Source of the DNA: Virgibacillus sp. LDC-1
GTDB taxonomy: Bacteria; Bacillota; Bacilli; Bacillales; Amphibacillaceae
Direction of reading: 5' to 3'
Length of the DNA stretch: 49,499 bases
Assembly (NCBI RefSeq): GCF_030137545.1
Contig: NZ_JARUVL010000019.1
Span: forward strand, 1-49,499
This document shows, one piece after another, positions 42,736-49,499 of this stretch; the stretch's first letter is position 1; each line of letters starts with the position of its first letter. A model generated the notes under the pieces. The model was not told the DNA's origin and made no database searches. It was given only the letters and a program-made list of their open reading frames with translations. The position numbers were made by a program, and so were the translations under genes.

Positions 42736-44031
42736 TTATTGATTAGCCATTTGACAGAACGCTTCCCCTACAGCTGTTATTGTTTCTTCAATGTCTTTTT
42801 CCGTATGCTCTGTCGTTAAGAACCATGCTTCATATTTGGAAGGTGCAAGATTAATGCCTTGTTCAAGCATTAATTTAAAGAACCGTCCAAACGCTTCTCC
42901 GTCGCTTGCTTCTGCTTCTTGATAGTTCGTGACGTTCGTGCTTCCAAAATAAACGGTGAGGGCCCCTTTGAGTCGGTTAACAGTAATTGCAATGCCATGT
43001 TTTTCTGCTTGTTCATGTATCCCTTTTTCAAGCTGTGCCCCTAACTCATCAAGCTTTTCATACACGCCATCTTGTTTTAATACCTCTAAACAGGCAATTC
43101 CTGCAGCCATGGAAGCAGGGTTTCCAGCCATGGTACCTGCTTGATAGGCCGGTCCAAGTGGTGCTACCTGTTCCATAATTTCTTGTTTACCACCATATGC
43201 TCCTATTGGTAATCCACCACCGATAATCTTACCCATCGCAGTCATATCAGGCTCAATGCCATATAGTTGCTGTGCACTTCCATATGTAAAACGAAATGCG
43301 GTAATTACTTCATCATAAATAACGAGTCCACCCGCAGCATGAACGAGAGCATTTACCTCTTGTAAAAAACCTGGTTTAGGTTCAACAATCCCGAAATTAC
43401 CTACTATTGGTTCAACGAGTACTGCTGCAACATCATTGCCCCATTTATCTAATGCTTTCTTTAACATCTTGATGTCATTAAACGGAACGGTAATCACATC
43501 CTGGGCAACAGATTGTGGAATACCAGCTGAATCAGGCGTACCTAATGTTGCTGGACCAGAGCCAGCTTCAACTAATACTGCATCGAAATGCCCGTGATAA
43601 CAGCCTGAGAATTTAATAACCTTCGTACGGTTCGTATAAGCACGAGCTACACGAATAGTTGTCATAACTGCTTCTGTACCAGAGTTCGTGAAACGTACTT
43701 TATCTAATGACGGAATCGCTTCCTTCAGCATCTTTGCAAATTGATTTTCAAGTGCAGTTGGTGTTCCATATAATACGCCGTTCGTTGCAGCATGTGTAAT
43801 GGCTGCTGCAATGTGAGGATGTGCATGTCCGGTAATAATAGGACCATATGCAGCTAAATAATCGATATAACGATTCCCATCCACATCCCAAAAATAAGCG
43901 CCTTTACCACGCTCCATATAGACAGGGGCACCACCACCTACTGCTTTATATGCTCTTGATGGTGAATTAACACCTCCTACAATATGCTGTAATGCTTCTT
44001 GATGTAATGCTTCTGATTTTAGGTGATTCAT
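42736..44031 (-). CDS. gsaB: Glutamate-1-semialdehyde 2,1-aminomutase
   Basis: A PLP enzyme that converts glutamate-1-semialdehyde to 5-aminolevulinate for heme. Class-III aminotransferase features: [46 protein letters not shown], and the PLP Lys in [16 protein letters not shown] (about residue 267). Its 431 residues are typical. ATG 44031 follows AAGGAGG. The genuine hem-operon copy (hemL) lies elsewhere in B. subtilis, and this second copy is named gsaB from its place between ygaD and bcp. It may serve stress-time heme supply next to perR, an inference. Confidence 0.92.
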   Translation of the reverse strand: MNHLKSEALHQEALQHIVGGVNSPSRAYKAVGGGAPVYMERGKGAYFWDVDGNRYIDYLAAYGPIITGHAHPHIAAAITHAATNGVLYGTPTALENQFAKMLKEAIPSLDKVRFTNSGTEAVMTTIRVARAYTNRTKVIKFSGCYHGHFDAVLVEAGSGPATLGTPDSAGIPQSVAQDVITVPFNDIKMLKKALDKWGNDVAAVLVEPIVGNFGIVEPKPGFLQEVNALVHAAGGLVIYDEVITAFRFTYGSAQQLYGIEPDMTAMGKIIGGGLPIGAYGGKQEIMEQVAPLGPAYQAGTMAGNPASMAAGIACLEVLKQDGVYEKLDELGAQLEKGIHEQAEKHGIAITVNRLKGALTVYFGSTNVTNYQEAEASDGEAFGRFFKLMLEQGINLAPSKYEAWFLTTEHTEKDIEETITAVGEAFCQMANQ

Positions 44032-44285
44032 TTAAAATGCCTCCTTGTTTGTTCAAAAAAGACCGTTATTTACTAAAACACAGCTCTTTATTGAAGCTAT
44101 CTATTATTTTACATGACCCGATATATTTTTCCAGTATCGCCTATTCAAAAATTGAAATTAACTAGAGGAGGGAAAAGGTACTAGGACGCTTGTGCGTGGC
44201 GCAAGTGTAGAAAATAAAGACAAGCTTTGCATACCTTCCGCATACATTAATAGAAGTGAAAGGAAGGGATAGAAGGTGAATCAGT

Positions 44286-44717
44286 GTGGGTACATGGTTT
44301 ATTATTTGTCTCATTAGTTTGATTGTCATCAAAAGTCTGATTGGATTTATTCGTGGTGAAAAGGGTAGATTCGGCCCACGCATGCTGGAAAGTCAGTTTT
44401 CATTTGAAATCTTTTATACACTGCTTATCACATATGGGATTGTTATTATTGGGTTTGGGATGATTTATTTTATCTTATCATTTGATCAGGCCATTCTTAT
44501 AGAGAATGGCGAGCATCGAGATGTTGGTGTGCTAGGCAGCCTTATCCACTCCGTTTATTTTAGTGGTGTTACATTACTCACGATAGGGTATGGGGATATT
44601 ACACCGATTGGGGTTGGACGCCTTATTGCTTTAATAGAAGCGTTGATTGGATATGTGCTCCCAACAGCCTTTGTGTTAAGACTTGTTCAATATTCTAATC
44701 GAGAAAGGGAATATTAG
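44286..44717 (+). CDS. Small two-helix potassium channel
   Basis: A 143-residue protein of the Ion_trans_2 type. Helix TM1 is followed by a second helix, a pore helix and the selectivity filter TLLTIGYGDITP, then a last helix. The filter T-x-G-Y-G-D is canonical for K+. There is no RCK/TrkA regulatory domain, so gating is unclear. GTG 44286 follows GAAGGTG. Inserted between gsaB and bcp relative to B. subtilis. Confidence 0.88.
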   Translation: MGTWFIICLISLIVIKSLIGFIRGEKGRFGPRMLESQFSFEIFYTLLITYGIVIIGFGMIYFILSFDQAILIENGEHRDVGVLGSLIHSVYFSGVTLLTIGYGDITPIGVGRLIALIEALIGYVLPTAFVLRLVQYSNREREY

Positions 44718-44774
44718 CAGTTCAATATGGAGGATGGTATAGTTAAGAAAGAATGAGATATGGAGGGATGAACG

Positions 44775-45245
44775 ATGGCAATCACGGTTGGAAAAGAAGC
44801 GGTAGATTTTACACTTCCGAATCAACAGGGCGAGCAAGTAACCTTAAGCGATTTTCGCGGAAAACATGTAGTTTTGTATTTTTACCCAAAGGACATGACA
44901 CCAGGTTGTACAACAGAAGCATGTGACTTTCGAGATCAATACAAAAGCTTTGCAGATGTAAATGCTGTCATAATTGGAATTAGTCCTGATCCAATAGAAA
45001 AGCATCAAAAATTTATTGACAAGCATGCGCTCCCATTTATGCTGCTTGCAGATGAAGAGCATAAAGTAGCAGAACAGTACGGGGTCTGGAAGCTGAAAAA
45101 GAACTTCGGGAAAGAATACTATGGAATCGAACGCTCTACCTTTATTATTGATAAAGATGGCATTGTCCAAAAGGAATATCGAAAGGTGCGCGTAAAAGGG
45201 CATGTTGAAGATGCGCTGATGTTTATTCGCGAGCAGCTAGCGTAG
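44775..45245 (+). CDS. bcp: Peroxiredoxin Bcp (thiol peroxidase, YgaF)
   Basis: Reduces H2O2 and alkyl hydroperoxides with thioredoxin. Atypical 2-Cys Prx: peroxidatic Cys45 and resolving Cys50 in TPGCTTEACDF, the hallmark C-x4-C of the BCP/PrxQ group. It also has FTLPNQQGEQVTLSDFRGK and the conserved Arg in GIERSTFIIDKDG. 156 residues. ATG 44775 follows GGAGGG. Part of the gsaB-bcp-perR stress neighbourhood; no PerR box is seen directly upstream. Confidence 0.94.
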   Translation: MAITVGKEAVDFTLPNQQGEQVTLSDFRGKHVVLYFYPKDMTPGCTTEACDFRDQYKSFADVNAVIIGISPDPIEKHQKFIDKHALPFMLLADEEHKVAEQYGVWKLKKNFGKEYYGIERSTFIIDKDGIVQKEYRKVRVKGHVEDALMFIREQLA

Positions 45246-45256
45246 CATATTATATA

Positions 45257-45311
45257 AAAGCAGTCGGAAAGTAGCTTTGCCTTGAAGGCGACTACGATCG
45301 GCTGTTTTTTC
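45257..45311 (+). terminator. Intrinsic terminator after bcp
   Basis: Outer stem AGCAGTCG / CGGCTGTT (G-T pairs allowed), inner GTAG/CTAC, followed by a T-run. Confidence 0.75.
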
Positions 45312-45477
45312 TATATTAAAAAGCCAATTAATTCGCAATAAAGGCTTGAAGGTTACCTTGATTCGTATGGAAAAAGATATATGAAGCTTTGATTACGTTT
45401 GCATGACAAAGTAATACATGCTGTTTGAGATGAATAGGATGCAATAGAAAGTAAAATGAAGAAGGTGAGGGATTGAT

Positions 45478-46149
45478 ATGGGATTCATGCAAACCGTTAG
45501 CGAAAGATCGGGTGCAGCAAATACCACGTACGTTTACCGTTTATGTAAACGAATCGTCGATATCGCTGGTAGCATAATGCTTCTGTTTTTATGTAGTCCG
45601 CTCCTTTTAATCATTGCCTATCGATTATCAAAGCAGGAAGGGAGCCCGATATTTCAACGGGAGCTTCGAACTGGGAGAGATTTTGCTCCATTCGTCATGT
45701 ACAGCTTTCGCATAACAACAATCCCCTCTAAAGTCATTCGTGCCTTACCACCACATCCATTTCCGAGTAATTGGGAGCACGGCGTACCGAATGATTTTAC
45801 ATTTATCCCACATCAGGCACTGTACACACCAATAGGATTACAACTAAAAAAATATAAGCTAAATAAGCTTCCACAATTAATAAATGTTTTAAAAGGAGAC
45901 ATGAGCTTGATTGGACCATCTCCAGAGTATCCAGAAGTAACTGCACATTATAATAACGAACAACAACAGCGCCTCTTCGTAAAGCCTGGATTTACAGGGT
46001 ATACGCAGGTAAATGGATTCTCAAATCAGCAGCATGATGCGAAAATAGTCCATGACCTCTACTATGTAGAGCATTGCTCGTTAACGTTTGATTTCACCAT
46101 TATGTATGAAAGCATCCGCCGGTTATTTCAAAGAAAAAAAAGACGCTAA
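45478..46149 (+). CDS. Orphan bacterial sugar transferase (undecaprenyl-phosphate phosphoglycosyltransferase type)
   Basis: A 223-residue monotopic PGT-like protein. A re-entrant N-terminal helix (IVDIAGSIMLLFLCSPLLLII) precedes the catalytic core: PIFQRELRTGRDFAPFVMYSFR, then LNKLPQLINVLKGDMSLIGP and the C-terminal KPGFTGYTQVNG. Members start exopolysaccharide, capsule or pgl-type glycan assembly by moving a sugar-phosphate to undecaprenyl phosphate. Two oddities: it stands alone with no glycan cluster nearby, and the usual GPRPE reads GPSPE. ATG 45478 follows AAGGTGAGGG. Activity is uncertain. Confidence 0.82.
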   Translation: MGFMQTVSERSGAANTTYVYRLCKRIVDIAGSIMLLFLCSPLLLIIAYRLSKQEGSPIFQRELRTGRDFAPFVMYSFRITTIPSKVIRALPPHPFPSNWEHGVPNDFTFIPHQALYTPIGLQLKKYKLNKLPQLINVLKGDMSLIGPSPEYPEVTAHYNNEQQQRLFVKPGFTGYTQVNGFSNQQHDAKIVHDLYYVEHCSLTFDFTIMYESIRRLFQRKKRR

Positions 46150-46245
46150 CATTGTTTTCTTGCTTTTCAGTGTTCAATCAAGCTAAAAACATTTACTATA
46201 GAAACTATAGAAAATTGTTAAGCACTAGAGAAGGGGGAGCTGATA

Positions 46246-47196
46246 TTGCATATTTTATTTTCTGCCAAGCTAGGCAGTGAAGCACAAGAAAAGCTTAGGT
46301 TAAAATTTCCGGAGCAAGTATTTACTTTTTGTGGGAATATGAATGAAGCACAATCACATCTGTCAAGTGCACAGATTCTTGTTACCTATGGGGAAGATCT
46401 AAACGAAAAATTATTGGATCAAGCTAAAAACTTAAAGTGGATTATGGTCATATCAGCAGGAATGGATCAAATGCCCTTCGAAGCGATACAAAAAAGGGAT
46501 ATTATCGTAACAAACGCGCGCGGAATCCATGCAGTTCCAATGTCGGAATATGTTATTTCCATGCTCTTACACGTATACCGACAAGAACGAGTATTGTTAG
46601 AAAATGAAGCGGCGCAAAAATGGGATCGATCTGTCCGTATGCGCGAAATCACTGGGAAAACGATCGTGATTGCCGGGACAGGCGCCATTGGGAAAGAAGT
46701 AGCCAGACTTGCTCAAGCATTTCGCATGAAAACGATTGGTATTTCAAGAAGTGGTAAGCCGGGGGAAAACTTTGATGCCACTTTTCAAACAGACAAGCTA
46801 CTTGACGTGCTTCCAGAAGCAGACTTTTTCGTTTCGATTCTTCCGAGCTTACATAGCACAAAGCAGCTTTTAACGGATGCGCATTTTCAAGCCCTACCTC
46901 AACATGCAATCTTCGTTAATATCGGCAGAGGAGATGTTGTAGCTAGTGACGTATTGCTACGGGCAATCCAAAACAAAGAGATTGCGCACGCAGTATTGGA
47001 CGTATTCGAAAACGAACCATTAGCAAAGGATCATCCATTTTGGCAAGAAGAAAATATTACAATCACACCACATCTTTCAGGTATTTCACCAAATTATTTG
47101 CCACGAGCATTGGCTATTTTTGAAACTAATTTAACACATTATATAGAAGGAACTGGACAACTAATTAATGTTATCGACGTTCAAAGGGGGTACTAG
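46246..47196 (+). CDS. D-isomer-specific 2-hydroxyacid dehydrogenase
   Basis: A 316-residue NAD(P)-dependent reductase of 2-oxo acids. The Rossmann motif GTGAIGKEVARLAQAF has a nearby SRSG, which favours NADP. The catalytic Arg is in NIGRGDVV, Glu in VFENEPLAKDHP and His in TPHLSG, completing the triad. It belongs to the glyoxylate/hydroxypyruvate reductase-like group; the exact substrate is undecidable. TTG 46246 is the start, after AAGGGGGAG. The cobalamin adenosyltransferase starts 2 bp after its stop, so the two share a transcript, without an obvious metabolic link. Confidence 0.88.
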   Translation: MHILFSAKLGSEAQEKLRLKFPEQVFTFCGNMNEAQSHLSSAQILVTYGEDLNEKLLDQAKNLKWIMVISAGMDQMPFEAIQKRDIIVTNARGIHAVPMSEYVISMLLHVYRQERVLLENEAAQKWDRSVRMREITGKTIVIAGTGAIGKEVARLAQAFRMKTIGISRSGKPGENFDATFQTDKLLDVLPEADFFVSILPSLHSTKQLLTDAHFQALPQHAIFVNIGRGDVVASDVLLRAIQNKEIAHAVLDVFENEPLAKDHPFWQEENITITPHLSGISPNYLPRALAIFETNLTHYIEGTGQLINVIDVQRGY

Positions 47197-47198
47197 AA

Positions 47199-47756
47199 GT
47201 GCGAATTTACACAAGAGCTGGTGATAAAGGAAAAACGTCATTAATCTATGGCAAGCGTGTTCCAAAAAATGATTTGCGAGTAGAGGCATATGGTACTTGC
47301 GACGAAGCTAATTCCATGATTGGTTTCGGTTTAAGTTTTTTGAATGAAGTAGAATGGGATGAAAAGCAAGCGTTTTTGAATGCGATGCATCGTATTCAAA
47401 CGATTCTTTTTCATGTTGGGGCAGAATTGGCTACTCCAAGTGATAAAGAAGTAACTTGGAAGTTAAAGCAGGAGCATATCGATGAGCTTGAAAAGCAAAT
47501 CGATGCTTGGGATGCAACGCTCCCAGAATTAAAGAACTTTATTCTCCCAGGGGGAACTCAGGCTGCTAGTGCGTTACATAGTGCGCGGACGGTAGCAAGA
47601 CGAGCAGAACGATTAGCCGTTGGATTAGGAGATGAGCTTGCCAATCCGTATGTAGTTTCTTATTTAAATCGACTTTCTGATTTGCTGTTTGTTGCAGCGC
47701 GTTACGTGAATCAGCAGTTAGCAGGTGAGGAAATTCCATTACAGGCTGATGTTTAA
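47199..47756 (+). CDS. ATP:cob(I)alamin adenosyltransferase, PduO/YvqK type
   Basis: Transfers the adenosyl group of ATP to cob(I)alamin to make adenosylcobalamin. PduO-type motifs in order: IYTRAGDKGKTSLIYG, YGTCDEANSMIGF, FILPGGTQAASALHSARTVARRAER (with the key Arg residues) and NRLSDLLFVAARY. Its 185 residues match B. subtilis YvqK. GTG 47199 follows AAGGGGG. Coupled to the 2-hydroxyacid dehydrogenase gene. Implies the cell uses or salvages B12, for example for ribonucleotide reductase, mutases or epoxyqueuosine reductase. Confidence 0.93.
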   Translation: MRIYTRAGDKGKTSLIYGKRVPKNDLRVEAYGTCDEANSMIGFGLSFLNEVEWDEKQAFLNAMHRIQTILFHVGAELATPSDKEVTWKLKQEHIDELEKQIDAWDATLPELKNFILPGGTQAASALHSARTVARRAERLAVGLGDELANPYVVSYLNRLSDLLFVAARYVNQQLAGEEIPLQADV

Positions 47757-47776
47757 AGTCTAATGAATTGGGATGG

Positions 47777-47810
47777 CGGCATTTCCTAATTTAGAGGAAA
47801 TGTCGTTATT
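47777..47810 (+). terminator. Terminator after the adenosyltransferase gene
   Basis: Arms CGGCATTTCCT / AGGAAATGTCG (G-T tolerant) with a 7-nt loop and a T-rich tail. Confidence 0.7.
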
Positions 47811-47865
47811 GTTGAAAGATGTTTGCTATAGGTAATAATAATTATCCGTTTATAATATACTATAA

Positions 47866-47912
47866 TTGACAGAATGCTATGGAAGCGGGTACACTAATTA
47901 TAAAGATTACAA
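47866..47912 (+). promoter_or_regulatory. perR promoter with PerR self-operator
   Basis: TTGACA (47866-47871), 18-bp spacer, TACACT (47890-47895). Immediately after, 47898-47912 reads TTATAAAGATTACAA, 12 of 14 specified positions of the PerR consensus TTATAATnATTATAA. B. subtilis perR is likewise autorepressed. Confidence 0.7.
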
Positions 47913-47965
47913 TCTAATAATATTATTAGAGTTATACTATTATATTGAAAGTGAGGTGCATGACG

Positions 47966-48409
47966 GTGTCTGAAAGAAAATTACAGAAGGCAATTGATAC
48001 TCTGAAAGAATCAGGTGTCCGGATTACACCACAGCGTCATGCGGTGCTTGATTACTTGCTCAATGCAATGACACACCCTACTGCAGATGAAATATATAAA
48101 GCGCTTGAAGGTAAGTTTCCCAATATGAGTGTTGCTACTGTTTATAACAATTTACGTGTTTTGCGTGAAGTTGGCCTAGTTCGTGAATTAACATATGGCG
48201 ATGCATCAAGTCGATTTGACTGCAATACGTCAGAGCATTACCATATTATTTGTAATGAATGTGGTAAAATCGTTGATTTCCATTATCCTTCTTTGGATGA
48301 GGTTGAATCATTGGCAGAACAGGTAACAGGATTTGAAGTAAGTCATCATCGTTTGGAATTGTATGGTAAATGTAAGGAATGTCAGCAATTAGAAACAAGA
48401 AAGCACTAA
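47966..48409 (+). CDS. perR: Peroxide-sensing Fur-family repressor PerR
   Basis: Fe/Mn-dependent repressor that senses H2O2 by metal-catalysed oxidation of its own His residues. With GTG 47966 as start (GAGGTG 7 nt upstream), the metal ligands fall on the B. subtilis numbers: His37, Asp85, His91, His93, Asp104, and structural-zinc Cys96 and Cys99 with a later C-x2-C (CKECQQ). The winged helix carries [11 protein letters not shown] and [13 protein letters not shown]. 147 residues. Asp104 and this context distinguish it from Fur and Zur. Targets in this window: zosA (perfect box) and itself. Confidence 0.96.
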   Translation: MSERKLQKAIDTLKESGVRITPQRHAVLDYLLNAMTHPTADEIYKALEGKFPNMSVATVYNNLRVLREVGLVRELTYGDASSRFDCNTSEHYHIICNECGKIVDFHYPSLDEVESLAEQVTGFEVSHHRLELYGKCKECQQLETRKH

Positions 48410-48433
48410 TTTAATATGTAAATATGTTGGATG

Positions 48434-48470
48434 ACCAAATGCTGTGGGAAAGTGCATTTGGTTATTTTAT
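48434..48470 (+). terminator. Intrinsic terminator after perR
   Basis: Arms ACCAAATGC / GCATTTGGT with a T-rich tail. Confidence 0.8.
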
Positions 48471-48496
48471 TATTCAGAGTGAACAGCTCGATAATT

Positions 48497-48545
48497 AAAA
48501 CAGCTAGGCTTTAGAAGGTAATCTTCATCGCCTAGCTGTTTTATT
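48497..48545. terminator. Second hairpin terminator between perR and ygzB
   Basis: Perfect arms AAAACAGCTAGGC / GCCTAGCTGTTTT with a ~20-nt loop; it probably serves ygzB on the minus strand. Confidence 0.75.
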
Positions 48546-48924
48546 ATTTTTCGTTCATCTTTTCCGCTTTTTGCTGCCGTTTAGAGTTGTATTTCTCATC
48601 AAACTCCTTACCCTCAAGTGCTTTATCTAATGTAAGCGGCTGCTTGCAATGCATGCAGGCATCCACTCTGCCGAGCATTTTTGTTGGTTGCTGGCAGCTC
48701 GGACAAACGACAGGAACTGCTCTTAATGATAACGTTCCAATCCAAAGATAGACAACAGTGCTGAATACAATGCATAATACCCCAATAAGAAACAATAAAA
48801 GCATCAGCCACTCGATTTTTTTGGCCATAATACCAAGGTACATGATCCCAATTCCCGCAAATATAAGTATAAGAGCAAAAGAGCGTATTTTGTTTATTTT
48901 ACTTGAATAGACTAATTGAGCCAT
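48544..48924 (-). CDS. ygzB: YgzB/UPF0295 membrane protein
   Basis: A 126-residue protein with two membrane helices ([17 protein letters not shown] and [20 protein letters not shown]). A zinc-ribbon-like C-terminus follows: [22 protein letters not shown], four cysteines in two C-x2-C pairs. ATG 48924 has AGGAGG 6 nt upstream, so 8 residues of the longer frame are dropped. Its place between perR and an rRNA operon is the B. subtilis arrangement. Function unknown. Confidence 0.9.
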   Translation of the reverse strand: MAQLVYSSKINKIRSFALILIFAGIGIMYLGIMAKKIEWLMLLLFLIGVLCIVFSTVVYLWIGTLSLRAVPVVCPSCQQPTKMLGRVDACMHCKQPLTLDKALEGKEFDEKYNSKRQQKAEKMNEK

Positions 48925-48948
48925 ACTTCTCCTCCTTATTATATCCAA

Positions 48949-49224
48949 AGCTAGTATAGCATTTTTATATATTCAGGAATAGAATAAAGATGGGGAAAGT
49001 TGTAATACGTTGCATTATAAATTCGATTTTAAGCAACATAAGAAAAACGAAGACCATTCTCTACGATGTAAGCTTCTATAACCTGCCACCAGAGTATCGC
49101 TTTTGTTATTGCTATATTTTGGTAAGGAAGCGCTTATTGACAGTCATGTTAAACCATGATAAGGTTAATTTCGTTGCAAAAAAAGCACGATTGATTTTGC
49201 AGCAAAACATTTTAAAAATAGTGA
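48949..49224. other. Spacer between ygzB and the rRNA promoters
   Basis: AT-rich upstream region of the rRNA operon. An 89-codon frame (48990-49259) has no ribosome binding site and runs through the first rRNA promoter, so it is not called. The A/T tracts before 49225 could act as UP elements. Confidence 0.5.
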
Positions 49225-49254
49225 TTGACATGGTAGTTTGCGATGTGGTAAATT
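49225..49254 (+). promoter_or_regulatory. rRNA operon promoter P1
   Basis: TTGACA (49225-49230), 18-bp spacer, TAAATT (49249-49254), preceded by an A/T-rich stretch. Confidence 0.75.
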
Positions 49255-49313
49255 ATTAAAGTCGCATTTTCAACTACGACGTAAATATCTGAAACATATC
49301 GGTAAAAAAGTAA

Positions 49314-49343
49314 TTGACTTTCACCGAACAGATGTGGTATGAT
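49314..49343 (+). promoter_or_regulatory. rRNA operon promoter P2
   Basis: TTGACT (49314-49319), 18-bp spacer, TATGAT (49338-49343). Tandem P1/P2 about 90 bp apart is the Bacillus rrn pattern. Confidence 0.8.
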
Positions 49344-49349
49344 AAGAAA

Positions 49350-49499
49350 GTCGCCAAATCGAGCGACACATTATTTTTTGCTCTTTGAAAACTGAACAAA
49401 ACGACCAGTATGTCAAGAAAAACGGACCTCGTTTTTCGAAATAAAATCAGAAGCAAAGACTTCTGAACAAGCTAAGAAATTGAGATTGATTGGTGTCAA
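49350..49499 (+). promoter_or_regulatory. rRNA leader with boxA antitermination site (16S gene just beyond the window)
   Basis: Hairpin GTCGC/GCGAC (49350-49367), then TGCTCTTTGAAAACTGA (49379-49395), the Bacillus boxA-type NusB/S10 site. A hairpin TCAGAAG/CTTCTGA (49447-49466) and the conserved pre-16S stretch ending at 49499 follow. The mature 16S start is not inside the window. Confidence 0.85.

Noticed and set aside
48990-49259. 89-codon ORF upstream of the rRNA operon
   Set aside because: Overlaps rRNA promoter P1 and lacks a ribosome binding site.

Overview
This 49.5 kb window is chromosomal DNA of a low-GC, endospore-forming Bacillaceae species. Three things point there: genes for a gamma-type spore protein (sspE) and a cortex muramic-lactam deacetylase (pdaA); strong AGGAGG-type ribosome binding sites with frequent GTG/TTG starts; and gene order recalled from Bacillus subtilis. 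One block matches yfkJ-yfkI-yfkH, yfkF, yfkD and pdaA. A second block, on the right half, matches yfhE, yfhF, recX, yfhH, yfhP, mutY, sspE, ygaC, ygaD, gsaB, bcp, perR, ygzB and then an rRNA operon. All homology statements are from memory of protein families, not from a search. The genus cannot be fixed.

Layout. 0-0.2 kb: probable right end of an IS256-like element abutting a gene remnant. 0.2-6.3 kb: lipoprotein, mreBH, a secreted CAP-domain protein, plsC, a glutaminase and an SRAP-domain DNA-damage protein. 6.4-12.1 kb: an AGCS amino-acid/sodium symporter, the yfkJIH operon and a zosA-like P-type ATPase under a perfect PerR box. 12.3-17.3 kb: a two-gene amino-acid ABC importer lacking its ATPase, a DUF3267 protein, an MFS exporter (probable yfkF), an OsmC-like protein and yfkD. 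17.38-17.72 kb: a 16-copy, 21-bp-period tandem array between genes. 17.8-25.4 kb: an NhaC/YuiF-type transporter behind a perfect palindrome, pdaA, an acyl-CoA synthetase, clpE behind several CtsR boxes, and a secreted ComEC-like MBL hydrolase. 25.5-31.1 kb: two converging GntR-controlled ABC exporter operons, each with a palindrome at its promoter. 31.2-33.1 kb: a paired SMR efflux pump, an XRE regulator and an unknown protein. 33.06-33.30 kb: a dense cluster of DnaA-box-like sequences. 33.3-49.5 kb: the yfhE-to-ygzB block, with extra genes inserted (GNAT acetyltransferase, SDR, small K+ channel, orphan sugar transferase, 2-hydroxyacid dehydrogenase, cobalamin adenosyltransferase). It ends in tandem rRNA promoters and boxA, with the 16S gene just outside.

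Connections. PerR is encoded at 48 kb with an apparent self-operator, and its best target in the window is the zosA-like gene 36 kb away. The Bcp peroxidase and OsmC-like protein fit the same peroxide theme. ClpE is a classic CtsR target. The two GntR-ABC operons look like envelope-stress or antimicrobial-response pumps.

Most unusual signals: (1) the DnaA-box-like cluster at 33.06-33.30 kb; (2) the 21-bp/42-bp higher-order tandem array at 17.4-17.7 kb; (3) a multi-helix RNA-like leader with a tRNA T-arm mimic ahead of the GNAT gene at 34.1-34.2 kb.
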